Assembly: GCA_023428655.1 (NCBI GenBank) | Contig: JAEYXC010000246.1 | Span: 1-13,465, forward strand | Length of the DNA stretch: 13,465 nucleotides | Direction: 5' to 3' | From: Bacillota bacterium | Lineage (GTDB): Bacteria; Bacillota; Clostridia; Lachnospirales; Lachnospiraceae | In this document: positions 5,766-12,867 of the stretch, piece after piece | Layout of the letters: every line of letters begins with the position of its first letter | Numbering within the stretch: position 1 is the first letter of the stretch | The notes under the pieces: model-generated | The model's input: only the letters and a program-made list of their open reading frames with translations | Database searches by the model: none | What the model was told of the DNA's origin: nothing | Program-made: the position numbers and the translations under genes

Positions 5766-6218
5766 ATGAAGTGTGTGTATACGGACGGAAAAAATCATGA
5801 TTTTGTAGAGCTTTGCAGACAGTTGGACAGTAACCTGGATGAGCTGGTCGGAGGATTTGAACAAAGAAAAAACTATGTCCAGTATAACACACTGGAGGAT
5901 ATCCATGATGTAGTCCTGTTCTATGATAACGATCAACCCTGCGCCTGTGCCAGCTTTAAGTATTATGATAATGGTGTCGCTGAGATGAAACGTGTCTTTG
6001 TTCGACCGGAATATCGTGGGAAGAAGGTTGCAGAGGCGCTAATCCATACATTGGAAGTGCTTGCGAGAGACAAAGGCTATCACACGATGATATTGGAGAC
6101 CGGTAAACCTTTGATTGCGGCTATCAAGCTATATCGGAAGCTGGGCTATGGGATTATCGACAATTACGGTCAATATAAGGATATGACGGAATCAATCTGC
6201 ATGGGTAAGGAGCTTTGA
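5766..6218 (+). CDS. GNAT-family N-acetyltransferase
   Basis: A 150-aa single-domain acetyl-CoA-dependent transferase. The core is beta4 and motif A: AEMKRVFVRPEYRGKKVAEALI (72-93), with the acetyl-CoA pyrophosphate loop R84-G-K-K-V-A. It is followed by the helix LEVLARDKGYHTMILETG and by motif B AIKLYRKLGYGII (119-131). The sequence resembles the small PaiA/ElaA-like GNATs that modify amino groups of small molecules or proteins; the acceptor is unknown. The ATG at 5766 has GGGAG at about 10-bp spacing. It is the last gene of the unit begun at asnA, and the terminator at 6269-6330 follows 50 bp later. Confidence 0.88.
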   Translation: MKCVYTDGKNHDFVELCRQLDSNLDELVGGFEQRKNYVQYNTLEDIHDVVLFYDNDQPCACASFKYYDNGVAEMKRVFVRPEYRGKKVAEALIHTLEVLARDKGYHTMILETGKPLIAAIKLYRKLGYGIIDNYGQYKDMTESICMGKEL

Positions 6219-6268
6219 TTGATTATCAACCTTCGGTATTAATGAAATAAGAAATGATGAAGCATTTT

Positions 6269-6330
6269 GGCAGCGGAACCTTCTCTATGGGATGATGAAC
6301 CCATATTCGAATATTCCGCTGCCGTTTATT
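6269..6330 (+). terminator. Intrinsic terminator between convergent GNAT and aldo/keto reductase genes
   Basis: GGCAGCGGAA (6269-6278) pairs perfectly with TTCCGCTGCC (6314-6323), with an inner ATGGG/CCCAT pairing, followed by GTTTATTT. On the minus strand the same stem is followed only by AAAATGC, so it should serve mainly the + strand unit, perhaps weakly the reductase gene too. Confidence 0.85.
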
Positions 6331-6379
6331 TGATGGAACTATTATGGATTAAATGTAGGGCTATCTGACTGTTAATGCA

Positions 6380-7228
6380 TTAAAAGGGAGCCGAATCGGG
6401 ATGATGACCCGTAAGACCGTAGGCCTCCAATGCTCTTAAAGCGTCAATGTCCTCCGAAGATAGTTCAAAATCAAAGATGTCGGCATTTTCCAGCATCCGA
6501 TCTCTTGAGGTGGTTTTAGGAAGCGGAAGATGACCGTGCTGAATGCTCCAATGCAGTAGTACCTGGGCGGTTGTTTTATTGTATTTTGCAGCAATATCAA
6601 TCAAAATCGGATGATTCATCTGACCCTTGATTAAAGGACTCCAGGCCTCTACAATCATTCGTTTCTCCTTACAATAATGAACGGTCTCTCGTTGGGTATA
6701 TCTAGGGTGTATCTCCAGCTGGTCCACCATGGGCGCAATCTTAGCGGTCTCTAGTAAGGCGTCAATATGGTGCTCCAAAAAGTTGCTAACACCGATGGCT
6801 TTTACCTTACCTTCTGTGTATAATTCCTCAAAGGCTCTCCAGGTTCCCTCATTCACTTCCTTCCAGCAGTCTCGGTATGCCAATGGAATCGGCCAGTGGA
6901 TCAGATAAAGATCCAGATAATCCAAGCCCAGGTTGTCCATGGTTGTCTCAAAGGCCTTTAGGGTCCTTTCATACCCGTGATCCGGGTTATCTAATTTACT
7001 AGTGACAAATAATTCACTGCGCTTTAAGCCGGATTCTCGTACGGCTTTGCCGACAGGCTTTTCATTCTGATATGCAAAGGCAGTATCAATATGGCGATAG
7101 CCACAATCAATTGCAGTTTTCACTATGTCTGCGGTCGTATCATTTTTTGGAAGTAGCCAAGTACCGAAACCGACGCAGGGTATTTTTACTCCGTTTGAGA
7201 GGACATAACAGTCTTGTATGTTATTCAT
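6380..7228 (-). CDS. Aldo/keto reductase
   Basis: An NADPH-dependent carbonyl reductase with a TIM-barrel fold, 282 aa from the chosen start. The catalytic tetrad is complete: D48 (HIDTAFAY), Y53, K78 (TSKLD) and H111 (LIHWP). The cofactor loop LPKTTSRDRM (236-245) has the Lys and Arg expected for NADP(H). The closest style is the AKR5/prostaglandin-F-synthase-like family of small bacterial reductases (2,5-diketo-gluconate reductase-like), which act on aldehydes such as methylglyoxal. The frame is open from an ATG at 7258, but AAGGAG followed by 8 bp and ATG at 7228 gives the usual N-terminus (VLSNGVKIPCVGFGTW follows), so 7228 is preferred. It has its own promoter (7294-7322), divergent from the HAD gene. 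Confidence 0.93.
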   Translation of the reverse strand: MNNIQDCYVLSNGVKIPCVGFGTWLLPKNDTTADIVKTAIDCGYRHIDTAFAYQNEKPVGKAVRESGLKRSELFVTSKLDNPDHGYERTLKAFETTMDNLGLDYLDLYLIHWPIPLAYRDCWKEVNEGTWRAFEELYTEGKVKAIGVSNFLEHHIDALLETAKIAPMVDQLEIHPRYTQRETVHYCKEKRMIVEAWSPLIKGQMNHPILIDIAAKYNKTTAQVLLHWSIQHGHLPLPKTTSRDRMLENADIFDFELSSEDIDALRALEAYGLTGHHPDSAPF

Positions 7229-7293
7229 TTTGAAAACTCCTTCCATCATATCAAACATGTATTTATTCTGTGTAATTCCTTCCTGTAAAATTC

Positions 7294-7322
7294 ACAATAA
7301 CAATAGAATTTCCAATTATCAA
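7294..7322 (-). promoter_or_regulatory. Promoter of the aldo/keto reductase gene
   Basis: Read on the minus strand, TTGATA (7322-7317) and TATTGT (7299-7294) are 17 bp apart. The start point would be near 7287, about 60 nt before the ATG at 7228. Confidence 0.6.
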
Positions 7323-7352
7323 TAGGTTTGTCGTCGTATTATGGGAAATTGC

Positions 7353-7381
7353 TTGTGTGGTCCGGTGGGTTATATTATAAT
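7353..7381 (+). promoter_or_regulatory. Promoter of the TTG-started HAD gene
   Basis: TTGTGT (7353-7358) and a perfect TATAAT (7376-7381) are separated by 17 bp. It lies within the 5' part of the longest possible reading frame (ATG 7341), which argues that the true start is the downstream TTG at 7443. It stands back to back with the reductase promoter, with the two -35 boxes about 30 bp apart. Confidence 0.7.
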
Positions 7382-7442
7382 ACATAACAAAAGTGTTGAC
7401 CGATTTATTAGATACATTGTAAAGAATTTGGAGGTTTTATTG

Positions 7443-8126
7443 TTGAATAAAAAGAAAGCTATTATATTTGATGTGGATGGAACATTAGTTGATCGCAAGG
7501 CGGCATTTGTTCGCTTCTGCAACTATCTGATTGATCGATACAGTGAGAATAATCCCTATCAAGGCACCAGAGAGGCTTTGATTGACTATATGATTGAAAT
7601 CGATGAAAACGGTTATGCTGGGCTAGCCAACTTTATTCCAAGACTGAGTAAGCGTTGGAAGCTAGCCCTTGGTACGGCGGAATTTGTTAAGGAGCGTAAT
7701 GAGGTATTCGGCAAGATGACGATCCCTTACCCAGAGCTTAATGAGGTTCTAAAGGAACTCAGGGGTAGATATAAGCTGGGTATTATTACGAATGGTTATT
7801 CCTCTGTTCAAAGAGATAAAATTGATAGGGCATGCATTAAGGATTATTTTGATGACATTATTGTATCGGGAGAACAGGATTTTGCAAAACCTGATTCTCG
7901 AATCTTTCTGTTATCCTGCAAACATCTTGGGATAACTCCTGCAGAGGCCTATTACGTCGGGGATTATTATCCGAATGATATCGCAGGTGCCCTAGGTGCA
8001 GGGATTACCCCAATATGGATTAATGAGGATGGGACGGAGCATCCGGAGTATGATGGAATTCGAGTCAATCGGTTACGTGATATCCTGGAAATCCTTCTAA
8101 CCGAAGAGTCGGCTTTCACCGATTAA
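7443..8126 (+). CDS. HAD-superfamily hydrolase, subfamily IA (YjjG-like), TTG start
   Basis: A 227-aa phosphatase with motif I DVDGT (D10, D12), motif II ITNG (T117, N118), motif III K149 in FAKPDSRIF, and motif IV GDYYPND (D174, D179). A helical cap lies at about residues 18-95. This arrangement matches the HAD-IA, variant 1 group that includes the YjjG pyrimidine nucleotidase and YsaA-like proteins; the substrate is uncertain. A frame extends to an ATG at 7341, but that extension contains the promoter TATAAT and encodes a non-homologous segment. TTG at 7443 has GGAGG with 8-bp spacing and puts DVDGT at the usual distance from the N-terminus; TTG at 7440 is a close alternative. Its stop overlaps the convergent Cof gene by four bases. 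Confidence 0.87.
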   Translation: MNKKKAIIFDVDGTLVDRKAAFVRFCNYLIDRYSENNPYQGTREALIDYMIEIDENGYAGLANFIPRLSKRWKLALGTAEFVKERNEVFGKMTIPYPELNEVLKELRGRYKLGIITNGYSSVQRDKIDRACIKDYFDDIIVSGEQDFAKPDSRIFLLSCKHLGITPAEAYYVGDYYPNDIAGALGAGITPIWINEDGTEHPEYDGIRVNRLRDILEILLTEESAFTD

Positions 8127-8950
8127 TGTAACATCTGATTTTCCAGCCATTGAGCGACACCATCCTCATAATGATAACCGATGATCTGATCTGCCTTAGC
8201 CTTCAGATCGGGTACCGCATTCCCGACTGCGATACGATAATCACTGGCTTCAAAAAGCGGAAGATCATTGTGGTTATCACCAAAGCAGACGATTTGATCC
8301 AGCTTCAGATAGGAGCGCAGAAACTGTACTCCGTGATACTTGGAGGCCGTCTTATGATAGGTCTCAAGATACCATAGATCGGGAGAGTAATTGTCCTTAT
8401 AGAAGACACAGTTCAGATCCGGAAGTCCTTTAATAATCTGATAGATATGCTCTAGCTTGTCATAATGATCTAATAAAGAGAAATAGACCAAAGGCTCTTG
8501 GGATAGCTGATTGAAGTTATCGATTTGAGTAAAACGCTTTTGATATAGATCTACCCTTTCCTGATAGAAATTCCGAAGAGCCGGTGAGCTCAATTCTTCA
8601 TAATAGGTGGACATAACTCCATCCTTAATGGTATAAGCAAAGCCCTTCAGCTTGTACTCCCCAATAACCTTCAACAATGCGGTAATACTAGGTTGGGGAA
8701 GGGTCGCAATTTTAATATACTCGTTCCTTGTTAAGTCGTAGATGCATACCCCATTCATCAGAATAACAGGTACGGTGATGTTAACCTCTTTTAATATAGG
8801 CTTGACGGAAGCTATGGACCTTGCCGTAGCAACACTAAATAGCATCCCTTGATCAATGCATTGATTTAGGATATCAATGGTTTTAGGGGAAAGTGTTACA
8901 TTTGGTTGTAGGAGAGTGCCATCGAGATCGGATATATATAGAGTATTCAT
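8123..8950 (-). CDS. Cof-type HAD-IIB hydrolase (sugar phosphatase-like)
   Basis: A 275-aa phosphatase of the Cof/YidA/YbjI group. Motifs are motif I SDLDGTLL (D8, D10), motif II ATAR (T42), motif III K204 in TASKYHGV, and motif IV CFGDNHNDLPLF (D225, D229). The C2-type cap lies between motifs II and III, at about residues 80-190, as expected. Known relatives dephosphorylate sugar phosphates, FMN or PLP; this one's substrate is not readable. The start at 8950 has AAAGGAGG very close (3 bp). It is last in a minus-strand operon, 20 bp after the epimerase-like gene. The stop codons of this gene and the opposite-strand HAD gene share TTAA at 8123-8126. Confidence 0.93.
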   Translation of the reverse strand: MNTLYISDLDGTLLQPNVTLSPKTIDILNQCIDQGMLFSVATARSIASVKPILKEVNITVPVILMNGVCIYDLTRNEYIKIATLPQPSITALLKVIGEYKLKGFAYTIKDGVMSTYYEELSSPALRNFYQERVDLYQKRFTQIDNFNQLSQEPLVYFSLLDHYDKLEHIYQIIKGLPDLNCVFYKDNYSPDLWYLETYHKTASKYHGVQFLRSYLKLDQIVCFGDNHNDLPLFEASDYRIAVGNAVPDLKAKADQIIGYHYEDGVAQWLENQMLH

Positions 8951-8970
8951 ATTCCTCCTTTTTACGCTAC

Positions 8971-9990
8971 CTAATCCATATTAGGAAGGTTGCCTTCCAT
9001 TGCTTCATAAACCTCGATCATACGATCGGTCCAAGCGTCGAATTGGGGATCCGGTCTCTGATACTCCGGATGCTTATGGATATAATCCAGAGTCATACGA
9101 ACACCTTGATCAAAACGAACCGTGGAAGCAAAGCCGGGAACAAGTCGCTTCACCTTGGAATTATCAAAAATAACACTATGGGATTTATCTCCTAATAAGC
9201 CCCCGAGAAAACCATTATTCGCTTTTGCTAAGGTTTCGGAAGGGATATGAACGATATTCGGTTTCACCCCAAGAGCATTTCCGATAATCTCGTAGATTTG
9301 ATTCCAGGTGAGGCTCTCATCCGAAGTAATCTGAACTGCTTCGCCGATGGCGTGAATATTACCCATTAATCCAAGGAAGGCTTTCGCAAAATCAGAATTG
9401 TGAGTCATGGTCCAAAGGGAGGTACCATCGCCATGTACGATGACCTTTTTGCCTTGCTTCATACGATTGATGACACTATAGCTGCCGTTCCTGCCATGTA
9501 GAGCTAAGGGGACATCAAAGCAGCCGTAGGTATGACTGGGGCGAATGATCGTGATGGGGAAGCCGTTGTTCCGGTATTCCTGCATCAGATATTCCTCGCA
9601 GGCAATCTTATTTCTTGAGTACTCCCAGTATGGATTGGCCAAGGGAGTACTTTCTGTGATGAATGGACTGGAAAGGGGCTTCTGGTATGCAGAAGCAGAG
9701 CTGATGAAGATGTACTGCTTCGTCTTGCCCGTAAATAGACGGACATCCCTCTTTAAGGCATCGGTATCATAAGCAATAAACTGTGCTACTACATCAAAGG
9801 TCATATCCTTTAGCTTTTCCTTGACATCAGCCTCATTATTGATATCAGCTTCAATCAGCTTAACACCCTCCGGGACCAGTGTGGAACGATTGCCACGATT
9901 CAAAAGATATAAATCAAAACCATAAGTGGGGGCTAGCTGAGTGATTGCGGTACTGATGGTTCCGGTTCCTCCAATAAATAATGCCTTCAT
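8971..9990 (-). CDS. NAD-dependent epimerase/dehydratase-like protein (extended/atypical SDR)
   Basis: A 339-aa Rossmann protein. The N-terminal dinucleotide motif is GGTGTIS (7-13), with Ser where extended SDRs usually have the third Gly, a form seen in the atypical SDR group related to CSP41-like proteins. The LLNRGN segment (29-34), with Arg after the second strand, suits NADP or NAD. The ISSASAY (96-102) and Y124-S-R-N-K128 motifs give a potentially active Ser/Tyr/Lys set, and IIRPSHTYG (148-156) is the usual following strand. It probably acts on nucleotide-linked or other sugars, but no reaction can be assigned. The start follows AAGGAGG at 5-6 bp. It sits 70 bp after the GNAT gene and 20 bp before the Cof gene on the minus strand. 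Confidence 0.88.
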   Translation of the reverse strand: MKALFIGGTGTISTAITQLAPTYGFDLYLLNRGNRSTLVPEGVKLIEADINNEADVKEKLKDMTFDVVAQFIAYDTDALKRDVRLFTGKTKQYIFISSASAYQKPLSSPFITESTPLANPYWEYSRNKIACEEYLMQEYRNNGFPITIIRPSHTYGCFDVPLALHGRNGSYSVINRMKQGKKVIVHGDGTSLWTMTHNSDFAKAFLGLMGNIHAIGEAVQITSDESLTWNQIYEIIGNALGVKPNIVHIPSETLAKANNGFLGGLLGDKSHSVIFDNSKVKRLVPGFASTVRFDQGVRMTLDYIHKHPEYQRPDPQFDAWTDRMIEVYEAMEGNLPNMD

Positions 9991-10060
9991 AAGAATCCTC
10001 CTTCTTTATGGGTACATACATATCATGTTTTCGTTTTGAACACATAACCTTCCGATTCAA

Positions 10061-10690
10061 TTAAGGAATCAGCGATACGATTGTGTCATCAATTGGGCTT
10101 TGATCGTAAATTTCCTTCCGTAAGCCAAAGATATAATAGTCGGTCATAACATTCAGAATGGCCCCTTCCTTGATAAAGCCTTCCTGAGTGAAGCCAAGCT
10201 TTTGTGCGACTCTGACGGAGCCGTGATTATCTGCAAAGCAGCGAAGCTGAATACGCGTAAGTCCCATGTATTCAAAGGCCAATTTAAGCATGGCTTGTCC
10301 GGCTTCCGGTGCAAAGCCCTTGCCCCAATAATCTTTGTTGATACGATAACCGATATCTGCCTGGCGTTTCAGTCTGAAGTCGTATAATACGATCTCACCG
10401 ATTACCTTATTCGTATCCTTAAGCTCCATAAGCCAGGTTAACTCACGTCCGGCACGGTATTCCTTCATAGTTGCATTATAATGATAGTCCAGCTTGATCT
10501 TTTTCTTAGGGCGACGACGTCCGTTGGTATCCTTTGACTCATCGTATATGCCCCAAAATCGATATACACTATAGTCATTGATGAATTCAAGACTGTCCCT
10601 TCCATCGGAAGGACTGTCGGTTATCTGACGAAGATATAATCGATCTGTCTCAAGCTTCGGCAGCTTTTCAAAACATGCTTCATAACTCAT
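10061..10690 (-). CDS. GNAT-family acetyltransferase, RimJ/RimL-like
   Basis: A 209-aa transferase of the acetyltransf_3 type. It opens with the typical LPKLETDRLYLRQIT (9-23) and includes an extra basic stretch (GRRRPKKKIK, 57-66). It has the acetyl-CoA loop YWGKGFAPEA (121-130) and the C-terminal signature NHGSVRVAQKLGFTQEGFIKEG (155-176). RimJ/RimL relatives acetylate protein N-termini or antibiotics and other amines; the acceptor is not known. The start at 10690 follows AGAGGAG at 7-8 bp. It has its own promoter (10728-10756) and leads a minus-strand operon with the epimerase-like and Cof genes. It belongs to a different GNAT branch from the gene at 5766-6218, so the two are not recent duplicates. 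Confidence 0.9.
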   Translation of the reverse strand: MSYEACFEKLPKLETDRLYLRQITDSPSDGRDSLEFINDYSVYRFWGIYDESKDTNGRRRPKKKIKLDYHYNATMKEYRAGRELTWLMELKDTNKVIGEIVLYDFRLKRQADIGYRINKDYWGKGFAPEAGQAMLKLAFEYMGLTRIQLRCFADNHGSVRVAQKLGFTQEGFIKEGAILNVMTDYYIFGLRKEIYDQSPIDDTIVSLIP

Positions 10691-10727
10691 CTGTATTCTC
10701 CTCTCGTCCTATCGATACCATGTCTAT

Positions 10728-10756
10728 ATTATCCATCAAATCCAATTAATTATCAA
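10728..10756 (-). promoter_or_regulatory. Promoter of the GNAT-epimerase-Cof operon
   Basis: On the minus strand, TTGATA (10756-10751) and GATAAT (10733-10728) are 17 bp apart. The predicted start is about 30-35 nt before the ATG. It lies in the 102-bp gap after mntP, where I see no terminator, so mntP transcripts may read through into this operon. Confidence 0.6.
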
Positions 10757-10792
10757 GTCCCTGTAAAATTGATTCAAAGCTTGGTCAGCTAA

Positions 10793-11365
10793 TTATAAAA
10801 ACTGATTCTCAATGAATATTTTCAAACCGATTGACAGTAGGACGATGCCACCGATCAGCTTTGCACGTAGACCTAATAGGAAGCCGAATTTCTTACCGAT
10901 GTAGACGCCGAAGGCACAAAGAATAAAGGTAATCAATCCGATACTAAGGGCAGCGGATAGAATATTAATATTCAATACAGCGATACTGACACCGGCTGCT
11001 AAAGCGTCAATGCTTGTGGCGATACCCTGCATTATCAGATTCTTCGCATTAAACATATTTTGACTCGTACATGTAGCTTCGTTGCTTTTCCATTCCTTAT
11101 AGGTGTCGAGTAACATATTAACACCGATTGCTCCAAGCAGCAGGAGAGCAACCCAATGCTGATAGCGACAAACGATATCAGAAAAGGTTTTGCCCAAAGT
11201 AAATCCCAGTACGGGCATCAGGGCCTGGAAGAAGCCAAAGGAAAAAGCAGTTACAATAGCATGTCTTTTCGTTACCTTATCACTGCACATTCCATTTGTT
11301 ATGGCAACGGCAAAAGCATCTGCCGATAGACCAAGTGCAAGTAAAACTAATGTTATGAAGTCCAT
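10793..11365 (-). CDS. mntP: Manganese exporter MntP
   Basis: A 190-aa, six-helix membrane protein of the MntP (former DUF204/YebN) family, which exports Mn2+ and protects against manganese excess. The length fits the family's usual 185-190 aa. The two repeated halves each carry the conserved membrane Asp: D16 in LSADAFAVAITNG and D120 in ATSIDALAAG. GFFQALMPVLG (44-54) is also typical. The start at 11365 follows AAAGGGA at about 8 bp. The identification is strongly reinforced by the yybP-ykoY Mn2+ riboswitch directly upstream. A Cys/Thr-containing hydrophilic loop at about 90-106 separates the halves. No terminator is visible after the stop, and the promoter of the next minus-strand operon follows. 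Confidence 0.95.
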   Translation of the reverse strand: MDFITLVLLALGLSADAFAVAITNGMCSDKVTKRHAIVTAFSFGFFQALMPVLGFTLGKTFSDIVCRYQHWVALLLLGAIGVNMLLDTYKEWKSNEATCTSQNMFNAKNLIMQGIATSIDALAAGVSIAVLNINILSAALSIGLITFILCAFGVYIGKKFGFLLGLRAKLIGGIVLLSIGLKIFIENQFL

Positions 11366-11457
11366 AGTTATGTCCCTTTCTTATCGGTAAAGGTATTTTT
11401 GAGATATATAGCCTGCTTGGAGAGCTATTCGATCATAGAACAGACCCCTTGTCGCAT
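11366..11457 (-). other. mntP leader between riboswitch terminator and start codon
   Basis: This 92-nt stretch is reached only when the terminator is bypassed. It holds the ribosome binding site AAAGGGA before the ATG at 11365 and no further hairpin that I can support. There is no small ORF with a good start. Confidence 0.5.
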
Positions 11458-11497
11458 AAAAAAGCCCATGCATAGCCAAAATTCAGCCATACATGAG
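11458..11497 (-). terminator. Riboswitch-controlled intrinsic terminator before mntP
   Basis: In minus-strand sense, CTCATGTATGGC (11497-11486) and GCTATGCATGGG (11476-11465) pair over 12 bp, including G-U pairs. The loop is 9 nt (11485-11477), and C plus six U (11463-11458) follows. The first five bases, CTCAT (11497-11493), are also the 3' strand of aptamer helix P1, so the two structures exclude each other. Confidence 0.88.
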
Positions 11498-11583
11498 TCT
11501 CGTTCATTAAGGTAAGCCAGATTTCTTACGGAATCATTATGTTGACTTGCCACATATTAATTATATGCAAACTACTCCCTCAT
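11493..11583 (-). promoter_or_regulatory. yybP-ykoY manganese riboswitch aptamer
   Basis: Reading the minus strand, the conserved GGGAGTAG block directly follows the P1 5' strand ATGAG (11583-11579), and the conserved ACGAGA block directly precedes the P1 3' strand CTCAT (11497-11493). This is the family arrangement: helix P1 closed by GGGGAGUAG on one side and CGAGAC on the other. Between them are a hairpin (TTGC-ATAT with ATATG-GCAA), a GTCAACATAAT segment resembling the conserved L1 sequence, and a GTAAG/CTTAC helix followed by TACCTTAA. Bound Mn2+ should stabilise P1 and prevent the terminator at 11458-11497 from forming, turning mntP on. The class and ligand are established knowledge; the match here is read by eye. 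Confidence 0.9.
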
Positions 11584-11610
11584 TTAGTACCATTTACAAA
11601 TTTTAATAAG

Positions 11611-11639
11611 ATTTTACCATGTTAGTCTTTAATAATCAA
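11611..11639 (-). promoter_or_regulatory. Promoter of the riboswitch-mntP transcript
   Basis: On the minus strand, TTGATT (11639-11634) and TAAAAT (11616-11611) are 17 bp apart. The start would be near 11604, about 20 nt before helix P1, so the whole aptamer would be in the transcript. Confidence 0.7.
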
Positions 11640-11703
11640 TCCTTTTATGAATAATTGGGAGTTTCTCACGGAAAAACACCGATTCAGACAGCATTTCTTA
11701 AAA

Positions 11704-11723
11704 TTCTCTTGCTTCACAGAGAA
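11704..11723 (+). promoter_or_regulatory. Inverted repeat over the -35 box of the transporter gene
   Basis: TTCTCT (11704-11709) and AGAGAA (11718-11723) form a perfect 6-bp inverted repeat with an 8-bp spacer. It overlaps the TTCACA box, so it may be an operator. The arm is short and could be chance. Confidence 0.3.
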
Positions 11724-11742
11724 AAACAGTGCATAATATAAT
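11713..11742 (+). promoter_or_regulatory. Promoter of the AEC-family transporter gene
   Basis: TTCACA (11713-11718) and a perfect TATAAT (11737-11742) are separated by 18 bp. An overlapping alternative is TTGCTT (11709-11714, sharing bases) with CATAAT at 17 bp. The start is predicted near 11749, about 30 nt before the ATG. It is divergent from the mntP promoter, with about 75 bp between the two -35 boxes. Confidence 0.65.
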
Positions 11743-11779
11743 ATCGATTTATTACATCATAGGAAAGTAGGTTTATGAC

Positions 11780-12706
11780 ATGTCACTTGCTTCAACTGCG
11801 TTTCATCAAATTGCGATTATGTTCTTAATCATTGTAATTGGTATCGTCTGTTACCGAATACGAATGATTGATCATATAACAAATAAAAAACTTTCTGATA
11901 TTGTTCTTCTGTTGGTTAATCCGATTGTAATCTTGGTATCTTATCAAAGAGAGTTTGATGCTACTTTGCTTTCCGGTCTGTTGATCTCCCTGGTCTTAGC
12001 GATTGTAACTCATACCTTCGGTATTGTCATTAGTAGGGTGTTGATTCGAGGAGACAAATATCGAGCGGAGCATACCATTGAGCGCTTTGCTGTGATTTAC
12101 TCCAATTGTGGGTTTATTGGTATTCCTATGGCCGGAGGTTTGTTCGGAAGTGAAGGAGTATTCTATATTACTGCCTATATGACCATATTTAACCTATTGG
12201 TCTGGACTCATGGTGTGATTATAATGACGGGCAAAGCGGATATGAAATCCTTTGGAAAAGCACTACTTTCGCCTTCCATTCTTGCAACAGTACTGGGCTT
12301 TCTATTATTTGTAACAAGAATCACCTTGCCGGGAATTGTGATGGATACCCTCACCTATGTCGGTAACATGAATACACCGTTGGCAATGCTGGTAGCAGGG
12401 GTTACGGTGGCACAAACGGATGTTAGAAAGTGGATCCTTAAGCTTCGGATATACTTCATAGCATTGATAAAGCTCCTACTAATTCCGACGGCTATGTTGT
12501 TAGTTTTTTCCTTGTTTCCGATTCCTGATATCGTAGTTCTCACATCGGTATTAGCTGCCGCCTGCCCGTCCGCTGTTACAGTGAATTTGTTTTCGATTAA
12601 ATATAATAAGAACTATCTTTATGCAACGGAATTATTTACCGTATCTACTATTATGTCGATGCTTTCCATACCCTTTGTGATGTTTATCGCGAAACTCATT
12701 CTTTAA
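11780..12706 (+). CDS. Auxin efflux carrier (AEC) family transporter
   Basis: A 308-aa polytopic membrane protein of the PIN-like/AEC family (secondary transporters, about 10 membrane segments in two five-helix halves). Typical family blocks are NPIVILVSYQ (47-56), the crossover sequence SNCGFIGIPMAGGLFG (108-123), NMNTPLAMLVAGV (196-208) and ACPSAVTVNLFSIKYN (261-276). Bacterial members have been linked to export or uptake of organic anions such as malate and malonate, and to amino acids; the substrate here is unknown. The ATG at 11780 follows GTAGG by 8 bp; the ATG at 11775 is out of frame. It has its own promoter and no clear terminator, only a 6-bp AAGGAA/TTCCTT hairpin at 12730-12751 without a U-tract. 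It is the only gene between mntP's divergent promoter and the DegV gene. Confidence 0.92.
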   Translation: MSLASTAFHQIAIMFLIIVIGIVCYRIRMIDHITNKKLSDIVLLLVNPIVILVSYQREFDATLLSGLLISLVLAIVTHTFGIVISRVLIRGDKYRAEHTIERFAVIYSNCGFIGIPMAGGLFGSEGVFYITAYMTIFNLLVWTHGVIIMTGKADMKSFGKALLSPSILATVLGFLLFVTRITLPGIVMDTLTYVGNMNTPLAMLVAGVTVAQTDVRKWILKLRIYFIALIKLLLIPTAMLLVFSLFPIPDIVVLTSVLAAACPSAVTVNLFSIKYNKNYLYATELFTVSTIMSMLSIPFVMFIAKLIL

Positions 12707-12774
12707 GTCAAGTATCGGTTTTCTAACAGAAGGAAGTTATAATTATTCCTTACCAATTATGAGTTACATATGAC

Positions 12775-12803
12775 TTGCTTTGCCGGATGGAGTCGTGTAG
12801 AAT
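12775..12803 (+). promoter_or_regulatory. Promoter of the DegV-family gene
   Basis: TTGCTT (12775-12780) and TAGAAT (12798-12803) are 17 bp apart. The start would be near 12810, about 58 nt before the ATG at 12868. Confidence 0.55.
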
Positions 12804-12867
12804 AAATGATGTATTTTTCCATAGTGTGATAAGCACGAGTGGTTAAATGAAGGAAAAGGAGCTATCT

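Noticed and set aside
7228..7258. ATG 7258 as the reductase start
   Set aside because: The AAGGAG inside this stretch serves ATG 7228, and the extra ten residues do not belong to the family's N-terminus.
8893..9195. Plus-strand 100-aa frame across the Cof and epimerase genes
   Set aside because: It is antisense to two well-supported genes and has no family features.
12730..12751. AAGGAA/TTCCTT hairpin as terminator of the AEC gene
   Set aside because: Only 6 bp and followed by ACCAATTATG rather than a U-tract.
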